Origin: Trinickia dabaoshanensis
Lineage (GTDB): Bacteria > Pseudomonadota > Gammaproteobacteria > Burkholderiales > Burkholderiaceae
Assembly: GCF_002879885.1 (NCBI RefSeq)
Contig: NZ_PNYA01000033.1
Span: 1 to 64,000, forward strand
Direction of reading: 5' to 3'
Length of the DNA: 64,000 nt
Every line of letters starts with the position of its first letter. The stretch's first letter is position 1. A program made the position numbers and the translations under genes. Shown piece by piece: positions 17,936 to 26,835 of the stretch. The notes beneath the pieces were generated by a model. That model searched no databases, was not told where the DNA came from, and saw only the letters and a list, made by a program, of their open reading frames with translations.

Positions 17936-19126
17936 TTATCGATGAGCTGATGAAAACGTGCTCAGGATTCGATACGCGGCGCGCACACGCGCTTCGATCG
18001 GGAAGTTCTTGTTCGCCAGCAAAACGATTCCCAGCCGCTCTTGCGGAACGAAAGCGATGTAGGCGCCGAACCCGTTCGTCGAGCCCGTCTTGTTGATCCA
18101 CGTCGATTGATTAGGCGCTTCAGGCGGATCGATACGCGCGACCGGTGTCGCATTCAAAATCACGGCGGCCGAATTGCCTTGCAATAAAGCATCCAGCTTC
18201 ACGGGATACGGATACTGCTCCCAAATCAAATCTTGCGTCATTGCCCCGGCTTGGAAGTAGCCCGTATGCGTTTGCGTCACCGCGCGCTGCCATTTTTCGT
18301 CGATCTTCGATAAGCGCATATTCGCGTCGAGGAAGCGAAGCATGTCGGTCGCGGTCGACTTGACGCCATATGCGGGCGCCGACAACACGCCCGGCGACAT
18401 GCGAACCGGCCCGCCTTGTTTCGTATAGCCTTGCGCGTAGTCGGGTACGCGCGCCTTCGGGACGTCGATGAACGTGCTCGTCATTCCCAATGCGGGAAAC
18501 AGGTGTCGTTGCATCGTCGAAGTGAACGCGCCGTTCATGCCGTTCATGCCGTCCATGCTCTTAGCCGCGATTTCGCCGAGCAGACCGATTCCGAGGTTCG
18601 AATACGTGCGGTATGTACCCGGCGCGTAGGCCGGCTGCCACGCTTTTAGATAAGCGAGGAGATCCTCGTTGCTCTTGATCGAATCGGGCACCTGCAGCGG
18701 CACGCCGCCCGGCGTATGCGTGCCTAGGTTGACGAGTTCGACTTTGCCGAACGCCTTGCCCGCCAAGCCCGGCAAATACTTGCTCACCGGATCGGTCAAC
18801 GAAAGATCGCCGTTCGTGTCGGCATAGGAGACGAGCGTCGCGGTCAACGTTTTGCTGATCGAGCCGAGTTCGAATAGCGTCGCATCGGTCACGGGTTGGC
18901 CGGTTTCCGTCGATGCCAAGCCATAGTTGAAGACATAGGGCTTGCCGTCGGCGATGACGCCCACGGCCATCCCGTGGATACCGTTTTGGCGCATGAGCGG
19001 CTCGATCACCGCATCGACGCTTTTTCGTACGAGCGCTTTCGGCGCCTCGGCTGCGTGGCTAATCGCAGTTAAAGCGCCTGCCATGACGGCGATCGTCACG
19101 ACGACGCTCCTGAGTCTTGTCTTCAT
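17936..19126 (-). CDS. Class C (AmpC-type) beta-lactamase
   Basis: Protein of 396 aa starting MKTRLRSVVV with a signal peptide (about 1-26, ending SHAAEA). Serine beta-lactamase motifs: SISK at 89-92 (nucleophile S89), YSN at 175-177, and KTG at 346-348. Length and HTPGG region fit the class C family (AmpC), which hydrolyses cephalosporins in the periplasm; AmpC-like peptidases share these motifs, so the activity needs confirmation. No LysR-type ampR lies beside it; the nearest upstream gene is an AraC regulator. A short MDGMNGMNG repeat occurs at about 191-199. AAGGA precedes the ATG. Confidence 0.9.
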   Translation of the reverse strand: MKTRLRSVVVTIAVMAGALTAISHAAEAPKALVRKSVDAVIEPLMRQNGIHGMAVGVIADGKPYVFNYGLASTETGQPVTDATLFELGSISKTLTATLVSYADTNGDLSLTDPVSKYLPGLAGKAFGKVELVNLGTHTPGGVPLQVPDSIKSNEDLLAYLKAWQPAYAPGTYRTYSNLGIGLLGEIAAKSMDGMNGMNGAFTSTMQRHLFPALGMTSTFIDVPKARVPDYAQGYTKQGGPVRMSPGVLSAPAYGVKSTATDMLRFLDANMRLSKIDEKWQRAVTQTHTGYFQAGAMTQDLIWEQYPYPVKLDALLQGNSAAVILNATPVARIDPPEAPNQSTWINKTGSTNGFGAYIAFVPQERLGIVLLANKNFPIEARVRAAYRILSTFSSAHR

Positions 19127-19367
19127 TGGTGGATTTTCCTTGAGCGAGGGGGCCGGCAGCGATGGGGCAGCGCCAGGCGACTCAACAGTTTCGCTTTCGT
19201 ATTGCCCCATCCTGCGTTCCGTTGGGATACAAGCCTGCATCCCGTCGATGCAGGACTATCCACTCAATGTGGAGCGGCGACAATCGACGTTTATTTGAGC
19301 GATGCAGAAGAAAAACTAATACCTGAAGGCGCCCATTCGGACCGGTAAGCGACCGCTTTCCGATCAG

Positions 19368-20123
19368 TCAGCCCAGTTGCTTGTGCAGCTCCCGATAGCG
19401 CACCGGCGGTACGCCATGAACGAGCCGGAATGCAAGCGAAAACTTGCTCGCACTCGCAAATCCGAAGTCATATGCGATAGCCGCGAGGCTCCTTCTCGTG
19501 CCGACGACCTGCTCCGTCGCATACACCACGCGGGCCCGTTGCACGAACTCGCTCCATGTCATCGACAATTCGTCCGCAAAGCGCCTATTGAGCGTACGTT
19601 CCGAAACCTTCGCCGCTTTCGCGACATCGGCAAAACTGAGCGGCCCGGTCAGCATCGACAACGTAAATGCCAGCGCGCGCTCCAAATCGTTCGACACCGC
19701 GCGCGGAAACCACAGCGCCTCGGGCTGTCGCGCCGCTTCTGTTGCGATATGTCCCAACGAAATGAAGAACGGCGCGGCCGCCGGATCGTCTCGCGCCGCC
19801 GTTTCGTGCCAACGCACCGCGTGCATGACCATCTCTCGAATCAGCGGCGAAACGCGAAACACGGCGCAACGAGCGGAAGGCACCGCCATATGCGCCGCGT
19901 CGAACAATACCGATGCCGACGTCGCGGGTTTCTCGGCCCGAACGCGGATAGCCGTGTTCGCCGCAATCAAAGCAGCGCGATGCGGTGGCAGCAGCCAACT
20001 GCGCGTCTCGGTATCCAGTTGGAAAGCGCCATGCGACGCGTACAGCAAGTAATGCTGGGGAAACGTCCTGATGCCGGTGTCGATCGGCTCGGAAAATTGG
20101 CGATGAAAGGCGTGGGAAGTCAC
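19368..20123 (-). CDS. AraC-family transcriptional regulator
   Basis: Protein of 251 aa with an N-terminal cupin-like sensor (about 20-140) and an AraC HTH (about 155-250; FADVAKAAKVSERTLNRRF, FGFASASKFSLAFR, PPVRYRE). It is on the same strand as the beta-lactamase, 241 bp away. Whether it controls that gene is not clear. The sensor region ...HYLLYASHGAFQLDTETRSWLLPP is typical of AraC proteins of this size. Confidence 0.88.
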   Translation of the reverse strand: MTSHAFHRQFSEPIDTGIRTFPQHYLLYASHGAFQLDTETRSWLLPPHRAALIAANTAIRVRAEKPATSASVLFDAAHMAVPSARCAVFRVSPLIREMVMHAVRWHETAARDDPAAAPFFISLGHIATEAARQPEALWFPRAVSNDLERALAFTLSMLTGPLSFADVAKAAKVSERTLNRRFADELSMTWSEFVQRARVVYATEQVVGTRRSLAAIAYDFGFASASKFSLAFRLVHGVPPVRYRELHKQLG

Positions 20124-20174
20124 GTGGCGGCACCTTCTCGATGCGATGGGCGTACCGTAACATCGAATCGCGAT

Positions 20175-20630
20175 TCAGCCGCGCGTACAGGCCAGGCCGG
20201 GGTCCGGAAGTGCGTTCAATTGCTGCATCAGCGACATGGTGTCGAACAGCGCCCAATGCTCCGAGACGACGTCATGGCGAATTCGGAACGTACGATATTG
20301 CGCCACGTTGATGAGCGCCCCCGTCGGCGCTATGCCGCGGAATACTCCGGTATGCCGAGCATGGACACAAAGCCGCAGTATCACGAGATCCAATTGCGCA
20401 ACCGCATGCGCGATCTCGTGCCGAGTCTCGGAAAAAGCGGCGTTGAAGCGATCCACCATCGCGGCATGGCCACGGGCGTCGGACGGCACGTACGCGTGGT
20501 CGAGATAATCTTCGGTGACCAAGTCGAAGACGGCCCGCGAGTCGCGGCCGTTCCACACGACCTGCATGAACCGGGCCGCAACGGCGACGCGCGAATCGCC
20601 GTGGGCGGGAAGATCGGTCAGTTCCGGCAT
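20175..20630 (-). CDS. SnoaL-like/nuclear transport factor 2 fold protein
   Basis: Protein of 151 aa from ATG 20630, preceded by GGAGGAAATGCC. The sequence (FMQVVWNGRDSRAVFDLVTEDYLDH, AFSETRHEIAHAV, HTGVFRGIAPTGALINVAQYRTFRI, SEHWALFDTMSLMQQL) matches the SnoaL-like polyketide cyclase / NTF2-like family. Such small cone-barrel proteins act as cyclases, hydrolases or are nonenzymatic. It follows the LysR gene at 20734-21633 on the same strand. Confidence 0.8.
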   Translation of the reverse strand: MPELTDLPAHGDSRVAVAARFMQVVWNGRDSRAVFDLVTEDYLDHAYVPSDARGHAAMVDRFNAAFSETRHEIAHAVAQLDLVILRLCVHARHTGVFRGIAPTGALINVAQYRTFRIRHDVVSEHWALFDTMSLMQQLNALPDPGLACTRG

Positions 20631-20733
20631 GGCATTTCCTCCGTGTTGAATGGCGCAAATGTTAGTGCGCGCCGAACGAAGGAAATACACCGCGAGCGCC
20701 AGAAGCTGGCCGTTTTCCGCCAATCCGTGTCGA

Positions 20734-21633
20734 TCAGGCGTTTCCCTGCTCGCGCACGAAGTCGATGAAGGCGCGCAGCGGCGCCGGTACATGGCGGCGG
20801 CCGGGGTAGTAAAGAAACGGACCGGTAAAGGAAACTTGCCACGATTCGAGCACGGGCGCGAGCGCCCCGCTCTCGAGGTACGGCCGAAGCATGTCCTCGA
20901 ATAGATGCACGATGCCGCCGCCCGAGGCCGCCACGCGAATCGCGAACTCCAGCGCCAACGCCGGTTTCACGAGCAACGGGCCGCCCGGGTCCAACCGATA
21001 GCTTTCCTCGCCACGCTCGAAACACCAGGTCACCATGGCCCCGCCCGAAAACTGGATACGCAAGCACGCATGTTCGAGCAGCTCGCGCGGATGCGTGGGC
21101 TTGCCGTGGGCCTCCAGGTAACTCGGCGCGGCAGCGGTGACGAAGCGCTGGACGCGCGGGCCGATCGGCACCGCGATCATGTCTTGTTCGAGCCGCTCGT
21201 CGTAGCGGATGCCCGCGTCGCAGCCGATCGACAGCAGATCGACGAAACCATCCTCGGCGACGACTTCCACCCGGACGCCGGGGTATTGCTTGATGAACGC
21301 ACTGACGATGTCGGGCAAAAACGTATAGGTCGCGCTCGACGGCACATTCAGCCGTAGCGTGCCGGTGGGCGTATCGCGGAACGTATTGAGGACATCGAGG
21401 GTTTCTTGCATTTCGCCGAACAGCGGCATCAACCGGTCGAGCAAGTGCGCGCCCGCCTCGGTCGGTGAGACGCTGCGCGTCGTGCGATGGAGCAAGCGCA
21501 GACCGAGCTTCGTCTCCAAGCGTTTGACCGCCGTGCTCAAGCTCGATGCCGACACGCCGCTCGCGCGCGCGGCATCGCGAAACCCTCCCGCCCGCGCCAC
21601 CGACGCAAACGCTGCAAGGTCATTGAAATCCAT
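20734..21633 (-). CDS. LysR-family transcriptional regulator
   Basis: Protein of 299 aa; HTH at about 1-60 (MDFNDLAAFASVARAGGFRDAARASGVSASSLSTAVKRLE) and the usual LysR effector domain. It is divergent from an aldo/keto reductase (21741), a common arrangement in which the regulator controls its neighbour. The 107-bp gap contains three nested dyads (see that feature). Confidence 0.9.
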   Translation of the reverse strand: MDFNDLAAFASVARAGGFRDAARASGVSASSLSTAVKRLETKLGLRLLHRTTRSVSPTEAGAHLLDRLMPLFGEMQETLDVLNTFRDTPTGTLRLNVPSSATYTFLPDIVSAFIKQYPGVRVEVVAEDGFVDLLSIGCDAGIRYDERLEQDMIAVPIGPRVQRFVTAAAPSYLEAHGKPTHPRELLEHACLRIQFSGGAMVTWCFERGEESYRLDPGGPLLVKPALALEFAIRVAASGGGIVHLFEDMLRPYLESGALAPVLESWQVSFTGPFLYYPGRRHVPAPLRAFIDFVREQGNA

Positions 21634-21639
21634 GCTCGA

Positions 21640-21690
21640 CTGTTCCCGATTTTGAACAACCCGTTCAACTTAAATCGGATTATCGAACAG
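21640..21690. promoter_or_regulatory. Nested dyads between LysR and aldo/keto reductase
   Basis: Three inverted repeats lie in one 51-bp stretch: CTGTTC (21640-21645) with GAACAG (21685-21690), CCGATTT (21646-21652) with AAATCGG (21672-21678), and TTGAAC (21652-21657) with GTTCAA (21663-21668). The shared GTTC/GAAC half-sites suggest a regulator with several binding sites, probably the LysR product. The TTGAAC and AAATCGG parts may also overlap promoter elements. Confidence 0.5.
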
Positions 21691-21740
21691 CGCAATCGCT
21701 CTCATACTGGGCTCAGTGATTCCCTTTTACGGAGACCGAC

Positions 21741-22622
21741 ATGTCCCAACCCATCGTTCAAACGAGCTTCACCCTTGCGGGGCGCACCGTGCGCCGCCTC
21801 GGCTATGGCGCCATGCAATTGAGCGGCCCCGGCGTATTCGGCCCGCCGAGCGACCGCCAAGCGGCGGTCAGCGTACTGCGCGAAGCAATCGCCGCCGGCG
21901 TCGAGCACATCGATACGAGCGACTTTTACGGCCCGCACGTGACGAATCAGATCATTCGCGAAGCGCTTCATCCCTATCCGCAATCATTGGTAATCGTGAC
22001 GAAAATCGGCGCCGTCCGCGGACACGACGGCGCTTGGCTACCGGCGCAAGAGCCGGAAGATCTGCGACGCGCCGTGGAAGACAACCTACGCAACTTGAAG
22101 TTGGACGTGCTCGACATCGTCAACTTGCGTTTGATGTTCGACACGCATGGGCCCGCGGAAGGATCGATCGAACGCCAGATGACGGCACTCGCTCAACTGC
22201 AACGCGATGGCCTCGTCCGGCACATCGGCATCAGCAACGCGACCGCAACGCAAATCGACGAGGCCCAACGCATCGCCCCCATCGTTTGCGTGCAGAACCA
22301 TTACAACCTATTGCACCGGCAGGACGATGCGCTCATCGATCGACTGGCCGGTCAAGGGATCGCTTATGTTCCGTACTTCCCGCTCGGCGGATTTTCGCGG
22401 ATTCAGTCGGAGGCGCTATCGGCCATCGCGGCCAAGATCGGCGCAACGCCGATGCAAACGGCACTCGCGTGGCTCATGCACCGGTCACCGAACATTCTCT
22501 TGATCCCGGGGACGTCGTCCGTCGAGCATCTGCGCGAGAACATGCGCGCCGATGCATTGCGTCTGTCCGAAGAAACGCTAGCCGAGTTGGAGTCGGTCGG
22601 TGGATCGGAGCCGCGCAGCTAA
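21741..22622 (+). CDS. Aldo/keto reductase
   Basis: Protein of 293 aa; AKR fold. N-terminal GYGAMQLSGPGVFGPP, catalytic Asp and Tyr in HIDTSDFYGPHVTN, Lys in VIVTKIG, His region DIVNLRLM and C-terminal LIPGTSSVEHLRENM. It reduces aldehydes or ketones with NADPH. Expression is probably set by the divergent LysR gene. Related to the YakC/YajO group; substrate unknown. Confidence 0.88.
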   Translation: MSQPIVQTSFTLAGRTVRRLGYGAMQLSGPGVFGPPSDRQAAVSVLREAIAAGVEHIDTSDFYGPHVTNQIIREALHPYPQSLVIVTKIGAVRGHDGAWLPAQEPEDLRRAVEDNLRNLKLDVLDIVNLRLMFDTHGPAEGSIERQMTALAQLQRDGLVRHIGISNATATQIDEAQRIAPIVCVQNHYNLLHRQDDALIDRLAGQGIAYVPYFPLGGFSRIQSEALSAIAAKIGATPMQTALAWLMHRSPNILLIPGTSSVEHLRENMRADALRLSEETLAELESVGGSEPRS

Positions 22623-22627
22623 CTTAG

Positions 22628-23332
22628 TTATCGCAACTCGCCAAGCGGCTTTCGTTGCTTGCCCTGCTCGTCGAAATTGTCGGCCGCGAGCCACGCTTTG
22701 AACGCCCGTTTTTGCGCCGGCCATTCGCTATCGAGAATCGAAAACCAGGCAGTGTCGCGGCTGCGGCCCTTGTAGACCAACGCTTGGCGGAAAATACCCT
22801 CGAACGTGAAGCCGAGCCGCTGCGCCGCCGCGCGCGAAGGGGCGTTCAAACTATCGCACTTCCATTCGTAGCGCCGATAGCCGAGTTCGTCGAAAACGTA
22901 CGACATCAATAAGAATTGCGCTTCGGTGGAGATAGGCGTGCGTTTGAGCAGCGGCGAAAACGTCACATGGCCCACCTCGATGACGCCGTGCGCCGGATCG
23001 ATACGCATCAGCGCCAAGGTACCGACGGCTTTTCCGGTCTTGCGGTCGATGACCGCGAAGTGCCGGGGGTCGGTACTGCGCGCCGCCGCTTCGGCGTGCC
23101 GCCGGTACACTTCCTCGTCGTCGAAGGGGCCCACGCTCAGATATGTCCAGTCCCGCGCATCCGGCGCCTCGCGATAAGCCGCGAAGAGGTCCGCGGCATG
23201 GCGGGCCGCGTCGAGCGGTTCGACGCGGCAATAGGTCCCCTCGAGCGTTACCGCTCCGGGCAAAGGCCGCGGCGACCACCCGGGCACGGGCGCGCCGACC
23301 GGTTGGCCATATTCGTTCGTCAGAGTGCTCAT
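22628..23332 (-). CDS. GNAT N-acetyltransferase (RimJ/RimL type)
   Basis: Protein of 234 aa from ATG 23332 (MSTLTNEYGQ). The sequence GYRRYEWKCDSLNAPSRAAAQRLGF is the hallmark of RimJ/RimL-like acetyltransferases, and GVIEVGHVTFSPLLKR is motif A. Convergent with the reductase gene at 21741 and divergent from the MocR regulator at 23416; GNAT genes paired with MocR regulators are common. Substrate unknown. Confidence 0.88.
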   Translation of the reverse strand: MSTLTNEYGQPVGAPVPGWSPRPLPGAVTLEGTYCRVEPLDAARHAADLFAAYREAPDARDWTYLSVGPFDDEEVYRRHAEAAARSTDPRHFAVIDRKTGKAVGTLALMRIDPAHGVIEVGHVTFSPLLKRTPISTEAQFLLMSYVFDELGYRRYEWKCDSLNAPSRAAAQRLGFTFEGIFRQALVYKGRSRDTAWFSILDSEWPAQKRAFKAWLAADNFDEQGKQRKPLGELR

Positions 23333-23379
23333 GGGTTCCCCCGCATTGGTGTCGTCGAGGGAACACTTTAGAATCTTGC

Positions 23380-23401
23380 GTGGCTCATCGAAAAGAGCCA
23401 C
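23380..23401. promoter_or_regulatory. Dyad between the GNAT gene and the MocR gene
   Basis: GTGGCTC (23380-23386) and GAGCCAC (23395-23401) are a perfect 7-bp inverted repeat with an 8-base centre. It lies 15 bp before the MocR start codon and 48 bp before the GNAT start, in the shared divergent promoter. This makes it a good candidate site for the MocR protein. Confidence 0.5.
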
Positions 23402-23415
23402 ATCTTCACTATTTT

Positions 23416-25002
23416 ATGGTGCCACGAGTACGGCGCCTCGATCCACCTCGCCGCACCCTGGAACTGGACCGCCGCATGTTGACGCTCGACGCATCCGCCG
23501 ACCCGGTGCTCACGCTGTTGTTGGAGACGCCGCTCGTCAAAGACCGAAGCGGAGTTTCTCTGCAACGGCAACTGCATCAACGCATCCGCGGCGCGATCTT
23601 GGACGGACGGTTGCCGTCGGGCTGCCGGTTGCCGGGCTCGCGTGCGCTCGCAACCGCGCTCGGCATCTCGCGCAACAGCGTGACGGCGGTGTACGAGTTG
23701 CTCGGCACCGAGGGGTATATCGCGCCAAGCCGGCAAGGCACGCGTGTGAGCCTGCTCGAGAGGCCGGCGCCGCGGCCCCGCACGGCGCGGCAAGCGGCCG
23801 CGCCCGAACTCGCGCGGCGCGCCCATCAAGTGCGCACCAGCTCGCTCGCCGCGGGCGATACGCTGCCGCTGCGCCCCGGCGTGCCGGCGCTTGCCCGGTT
23901 TCCGCTCGGCGCTTGGAAACGATGCTTGGACCGCGCCGTCCGGCACGCGGGCGTCGCCGGCCTTTCGTACGGCGACCCGCAAGGCGAGCTAGCGCTGCGC
24001 GAGGCGATCATGCGGCACCTCGCGGTGGCGCGCGGCGTTCGCTGCGAGCCCGAACAGATCGTCATCACCGAGGGCGCGCAAGAAGCGCTCACATGGTGCG
24101 TGCGCCTGGTCACGAATCCGGGCGACAAGGCTTGGGTGGAAGATCCGGGCTACCGGGGCGCGAAGTCGGCCATGGCCTGCGGCGATCTCGACGTGATACC
24201 GATGCGCGTCGACGCAAGCGGCTTGAATGTACCGGAAGCGGCCTGGAGGACCCACACGCCGCGGCTCATCTACACCTCCCCGTCGCATCAATATCCGACA
24301 GGCGCGGTCCTCACGGCCGCGCGCCGGCTCGATCTGATCGCGAAAGCCCAGCGGCACGGCGCCTGGATCGTCGAAGACGACTACGACAGCGAGTACCGCC
24401 ATGCCGGCGAGCTAGTGGCCGCGATGCAGGGCCTCGTTGCGCATGCGCCCGTGCTCTACGTCGGCACGTTCAGCAAAACGCTGTTCCCTTCGTTGCGCCT
24501 CGGATTCCTCGTGCTGCCGGCATCTCTGGCCGCTCCGGCAGCCGCGCTGCTCCGAGAGGCGCTGCGCGGCGGCCATCGTTACGAGCAACTCGCACTCGCG
24601 GAATTCATCGAGAGCGGACAATTCAGCCGCCACCTCGGGCGGATGCGGCGCCTTTACAAACGCAGGCAAGATGCGTTGCGAGCCGCGTTGACCCAGTACC
24701 TCGACGTCCCGCACGTCGTGGCGGGCGGCGACAGCGGCATGCATCTGACGATCAGGCTGCCGGCCGAGTATCCCGACGAACGCATTGCGCAAGCCGCGCG
24801 CGGATTCGACATGGCGCCGATGCCGCTATCGCGCTTCGCCATGTGCCCTCAGCCTGAAGACAACGGCCTCGTGCTCGGTTACGGCAACACGTCGGAATCG
24901 CTGTTCCCCGCGCTCGTTCAACGTTTGTCCGCGCTGATCCGAAGCGAGCGCCGGGCCGTCGACACGACGGGCGGCGGCTCCCGAAAGCGGCGGGCCCTTT
25001 AG
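23416..25002 (+). CDS. MocR-type regulator (GntR HTH fused to aminotransferase domain)
   Basis: Protein of 528 aa. GntR winged helix at about 40-105 (LQRQLHQRIRGAILDGRLP, GSRALATALGISRNSVTAVYE), then a fold-type I PLP domain (about 135-510) with EDDYDSEYR and the PLP Lys in GTFSKTLFPSLRLGF. Such proteins sense PLP or amino compounds. Start 23416 is a choice; MLTLDASAD at 23476 is also possible. Divergent from a GNAT gene, whose promoter it likely controls through the dyad at 23380-23401. Confidence 0.88.
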   Translation: MVPRVRRLDPPRRTLELDRRMLTLDASADPVLTLLLETPLVKDRSGVSLQRQLHQRIRGAILDGRLPSGCRLPGSRALATALGISRNSVTAVYELLGTEGYIAPSRQGTRVSLLERPAPRPRTARQAAAPELARRAHQVRTSSLAAGDTLPLRPGVPALARFPLGAWKRCLDRAVRHAGVAGLSYGDPQGELALREAIMRHLAVARGVRCEPEQIVITEGAQEALTWCVRLVTNPGDKAWVEDPGYRGAKSAMACGDLDVIPMRVDASGLNVPEAAWRTHTPRLIYTSPSHQYPTGAVLTAARRLDLIAKAQRHGAWIVEDDYDSEYRHAGELVAAMQGLVAHAPVLYVGTFSKTLFPSLRLGFLVLPASLAAPAAALLREALRGGHRYEQLALAEFIESGQFSRHLGRMRRLYKRRQDALRAALTQYLDVPHVVAGGDSGMHLTIRLPAEYPDERIAQAARGFDMAPMPLSRFAMCPQPEDNGLVLGYGNTSESLFPALVQRLSALIRSERRAVDTTGGGSRKRRAL

Positions 25003-25050
25003 GACTGCGTACAATACGCGCTGATCGATCCAACCTGCGGGACGCAAGCC

Positions 25051-25332
25051 ATGGCAATGAAGAAATTCGACCTTGAAAAGAACAAGGCGTTGAAACTGAC
25101 TCAATCGTTGAAACAGTCGCAATCGGAACGCTTCGGCAAAGGGGCCACCGAAAGCCCGGCCAATCGCCGCGAACAGCGCAAGCTCGACCAGGCCAAAGGC
25201 CTCGTGCCGTTTGCCTGCAAGCTCGACGGCGAACTCGTCGCGGCGCTCAAGGCGCGCGCGGCCGCCCACCCCGAAGGCATGACCGGCGTGCTCGAGGATC
25301 TGCTCCGCCCCGCGCTCACGAAGGGCGACTGA
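25051..25332 (+). CDS. Hypothetical small basic protein
   Basis: Protein of 93 aa, Lys/Gln/Ala-rich, with a KFDLEKNKALKLTQSLKQSQSERFGKG N-terminal part (very basic, charged) and a more regular C-terminal part (LVPFACKLDGELVAALKARAAAHPEGM...). That half is reminiscent of ribbon-helix-helix proteins, but I cannot confirm it. It is 48 bases downstream of the MocR gene on the same strand. Function unknown. Confidence 0.6.
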   Translation: MAMKKFDLEKNKALKLTQSLKQSQSERFGKGATESPANRREQRKLDQAKGLVPFACKLDGELVAALKARAAAHPEGMTGVLEDLLRPALTKGD

Positions 25333-25482
25333 GCGCGCAACGCGCGCGCACGGGCAGCGCGCACCCCGTAATGCAGCGTTACCAATCTCGCATAGCGCTT
25401 TCACATGTATCGCGGTCATGCCCCTACACTGGGCTCGTCTTCCACAGAAACGAGCGCAGGCAACGCGCAAGGAGTAGACCAA

Positions 25483-25788
25483 ATGAACAAGAAGCTCGTC
25501 GCAGCGGTACTCGGCGCCGGTATTGCGGCGCTCGCAATGTCCAAGGCAGCTTCGGCCCACGTCGATCTGGCGGTCGGCATCGGCATTCCTGCAGCTCCGG
25601 TATACGTGGCTCCGCCCGAGGTGGCGTACGCACCGCCGCCGGTCGCGGTCGGCTACTACGGCGGCTACTACGGCGGCGACGGCTGGCGCGAACGCGAATG
25701 GCACCGCCGTGAGTGGCGCGAGCATGAATGGCGCGAACACGAATGGCGTGAGCACCACGACCGCGGTTGGGGCTGGGGCCGCGACTAA
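25483..25788 (+). CDS. Small secreted protein with Glu-Trp-Arg/His repeats
   Basis: Protein of 101 aa; signal peptide about 1-25 (MNKKLVAAVLGAGIAALAMSKAASA). The mature part begins with Pro/Val/Tyr-rich sequence (PPEVAYAPPP, YYGGYYGG) and ends with near-perfect repeats of REWREHEW. AAGGAG precedes the ATG. Low-complexity envelope proteins like this occur widely in Burkholderia. Likely periplasmic or outer-membrane associated; function unknown. Confidence 0.75.
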   Translation: MNKKLVAAVLGAGIAALAMSKAASAHVDLAVGIGIPAAPVYVAPPEVAYAPPPVAVGYYGGYYGGDGWREREWHRREWREHEWREHEWREHHDRGWGWGRD

Positions 25789-25806
25789 CGCGCCCCCAAG
25801 CTAGGC

Positions 25807-25826
25807 GGGCGCCGGTTACGGCGCCC
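25807..25826. terminator. Hairpin between convergent small-protein gene and egtD
   Basis: GGGCGCCG (25807-25814) and CGGCGCCC (25819-25826) form an 8-bp stem with a 4-base loop. It overlaps the egtD stop codon and lies 19 bases after the plus-strand gene. It could stop transcription from both sides, but no U-tract follows, so the call is modest. Confidence 0.4.
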
Positions 25827-26835
25827 CCGTCCCGCCCGCGGGACTTTCTAGCCAATGCACGCTGAACAAGCGCGCTTCGTCGGTCCACACGGGCCCCGGC
25901 CGAAAACCCGCGGACGCAGCCAGCTTTCGAAACCCCTCGATCGTAAATTTGTGCGAATTCTCCGTGTGCAGGCTCTCGCCTTCCGCAAAACTGAAATCGT
26001 GCCCCGCCACGCGCACGGTTTGCGCACACCGGCTCAAGAGATGCATCTCGATCCTGCATCGGCGCGGATCGTAAAACGCGTAATGCGCGAATTGCCGTAG
26101 ATCGAAATCGGCCCCCAATTCCACATTCGCTCTGCGCAACAAATTCAAATTGAACGCCGCGGTGACGCCCTGCGCATCGTTATAAGCGCGATGCAAGGTT
26201 TGCGGATCCTTGACGAGATCGACGCCGACGAGCAGCCCCCCGCCCTGGAGCAACCGCGCCGCGAGCCGCAAGAAGGCCAGCGCTTCGTCCGAATCGAAGT
26301 TGCCGATGGTCGAGCCCGGGAAGAATCCCACGCGGCGCCCGGTGCAATCGTCGAGCGCCGAGAGCTGCGCTTCTTTCATGTAATCGGCCGCGATCGGCCG
26401 GACCTGAAGCCACGGGCAATCGGCATGCAAGCGCCGCGAAGCCTCCTCCAAATGCGCGGCCGAAATGTCGATGGGAACATACCGGCGCGGCAACGCGTGA
26501 GCATCGAAGGCACGCAACAACACGCGAATCTTTTCCAGCGAGCCCGCCCCGAACTCGATGAGCTCGGCCTGCGCACCCATCACGGCAGCCATCTCGCGCC
26601 CATGGCGCTCGAGGATGCGCCGCTCGGTACGCGTGGGATAGTACTCGGGCAACTCGCAGATGCGGTCGAACAGCGCGGAGCCTTCGGCATCGTAGAAGTA
26701 TTTCGGCGCGATGCTGCGCGGGCTCTTCGATAAGCCGGCCAGCAAGTCTCGGCAAAATGCGTTCTCTGCCAGGTCGGCTGCTCGATGCCGAAGGGGCGCG
26801 CCCGTAAGCGCCGATGCTTCAGTTGTCTCGTACAA
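25816..26835 (-). CDS. egtD: L-histidine N-alpha-methyltransferase, ergothioneine biosynthesis
   Basis: Protein of 339 aa. EgtD makes hercynine by triple methylation of histidine with SAM. Markers: the family segment PKYFYDAEGSALFD, then LPEYYPTRTE (44-71), ELIEFGAGSLEK at 91-102 (SAM motif I), FFPGSTIGNF, and FTIEGFRKLAASAGF. It overlaps the 3' end of egtB by 17 bases, so the two are one operon. Downstream lies the hairpin 25807-25826. Confidence 0.93.
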   Translation of the reverse strand: MYETTEASALTGAPLRHRAADLAENAFCRDLLAGLSKSPRSIAPKYFYDAEGSALFDRICELPEYYPTRTERRILERHGREMAAVMGAQAELIEFGAGSLEKIRVLLRAFDAHALPRRYVPIDISAAHLEEASRRLHADCPWLQVRPIAADYMKEAQLSALDDCTGRRVGFFPGSTIGNFDSDEALAFLRLAARLLQGGGLLVGVDLVKDPQTLHRAYNDAQGVTAAFNLNLLRRANVELGADFDLRQFAHYAFYDPRRCRIEMHLLSRCAQTVRVAGHDFSFAEGESLHTENSHKFTIEGFRKLAASAGFRPGPVWTDEARLFSVHWLESPAGGTGAP

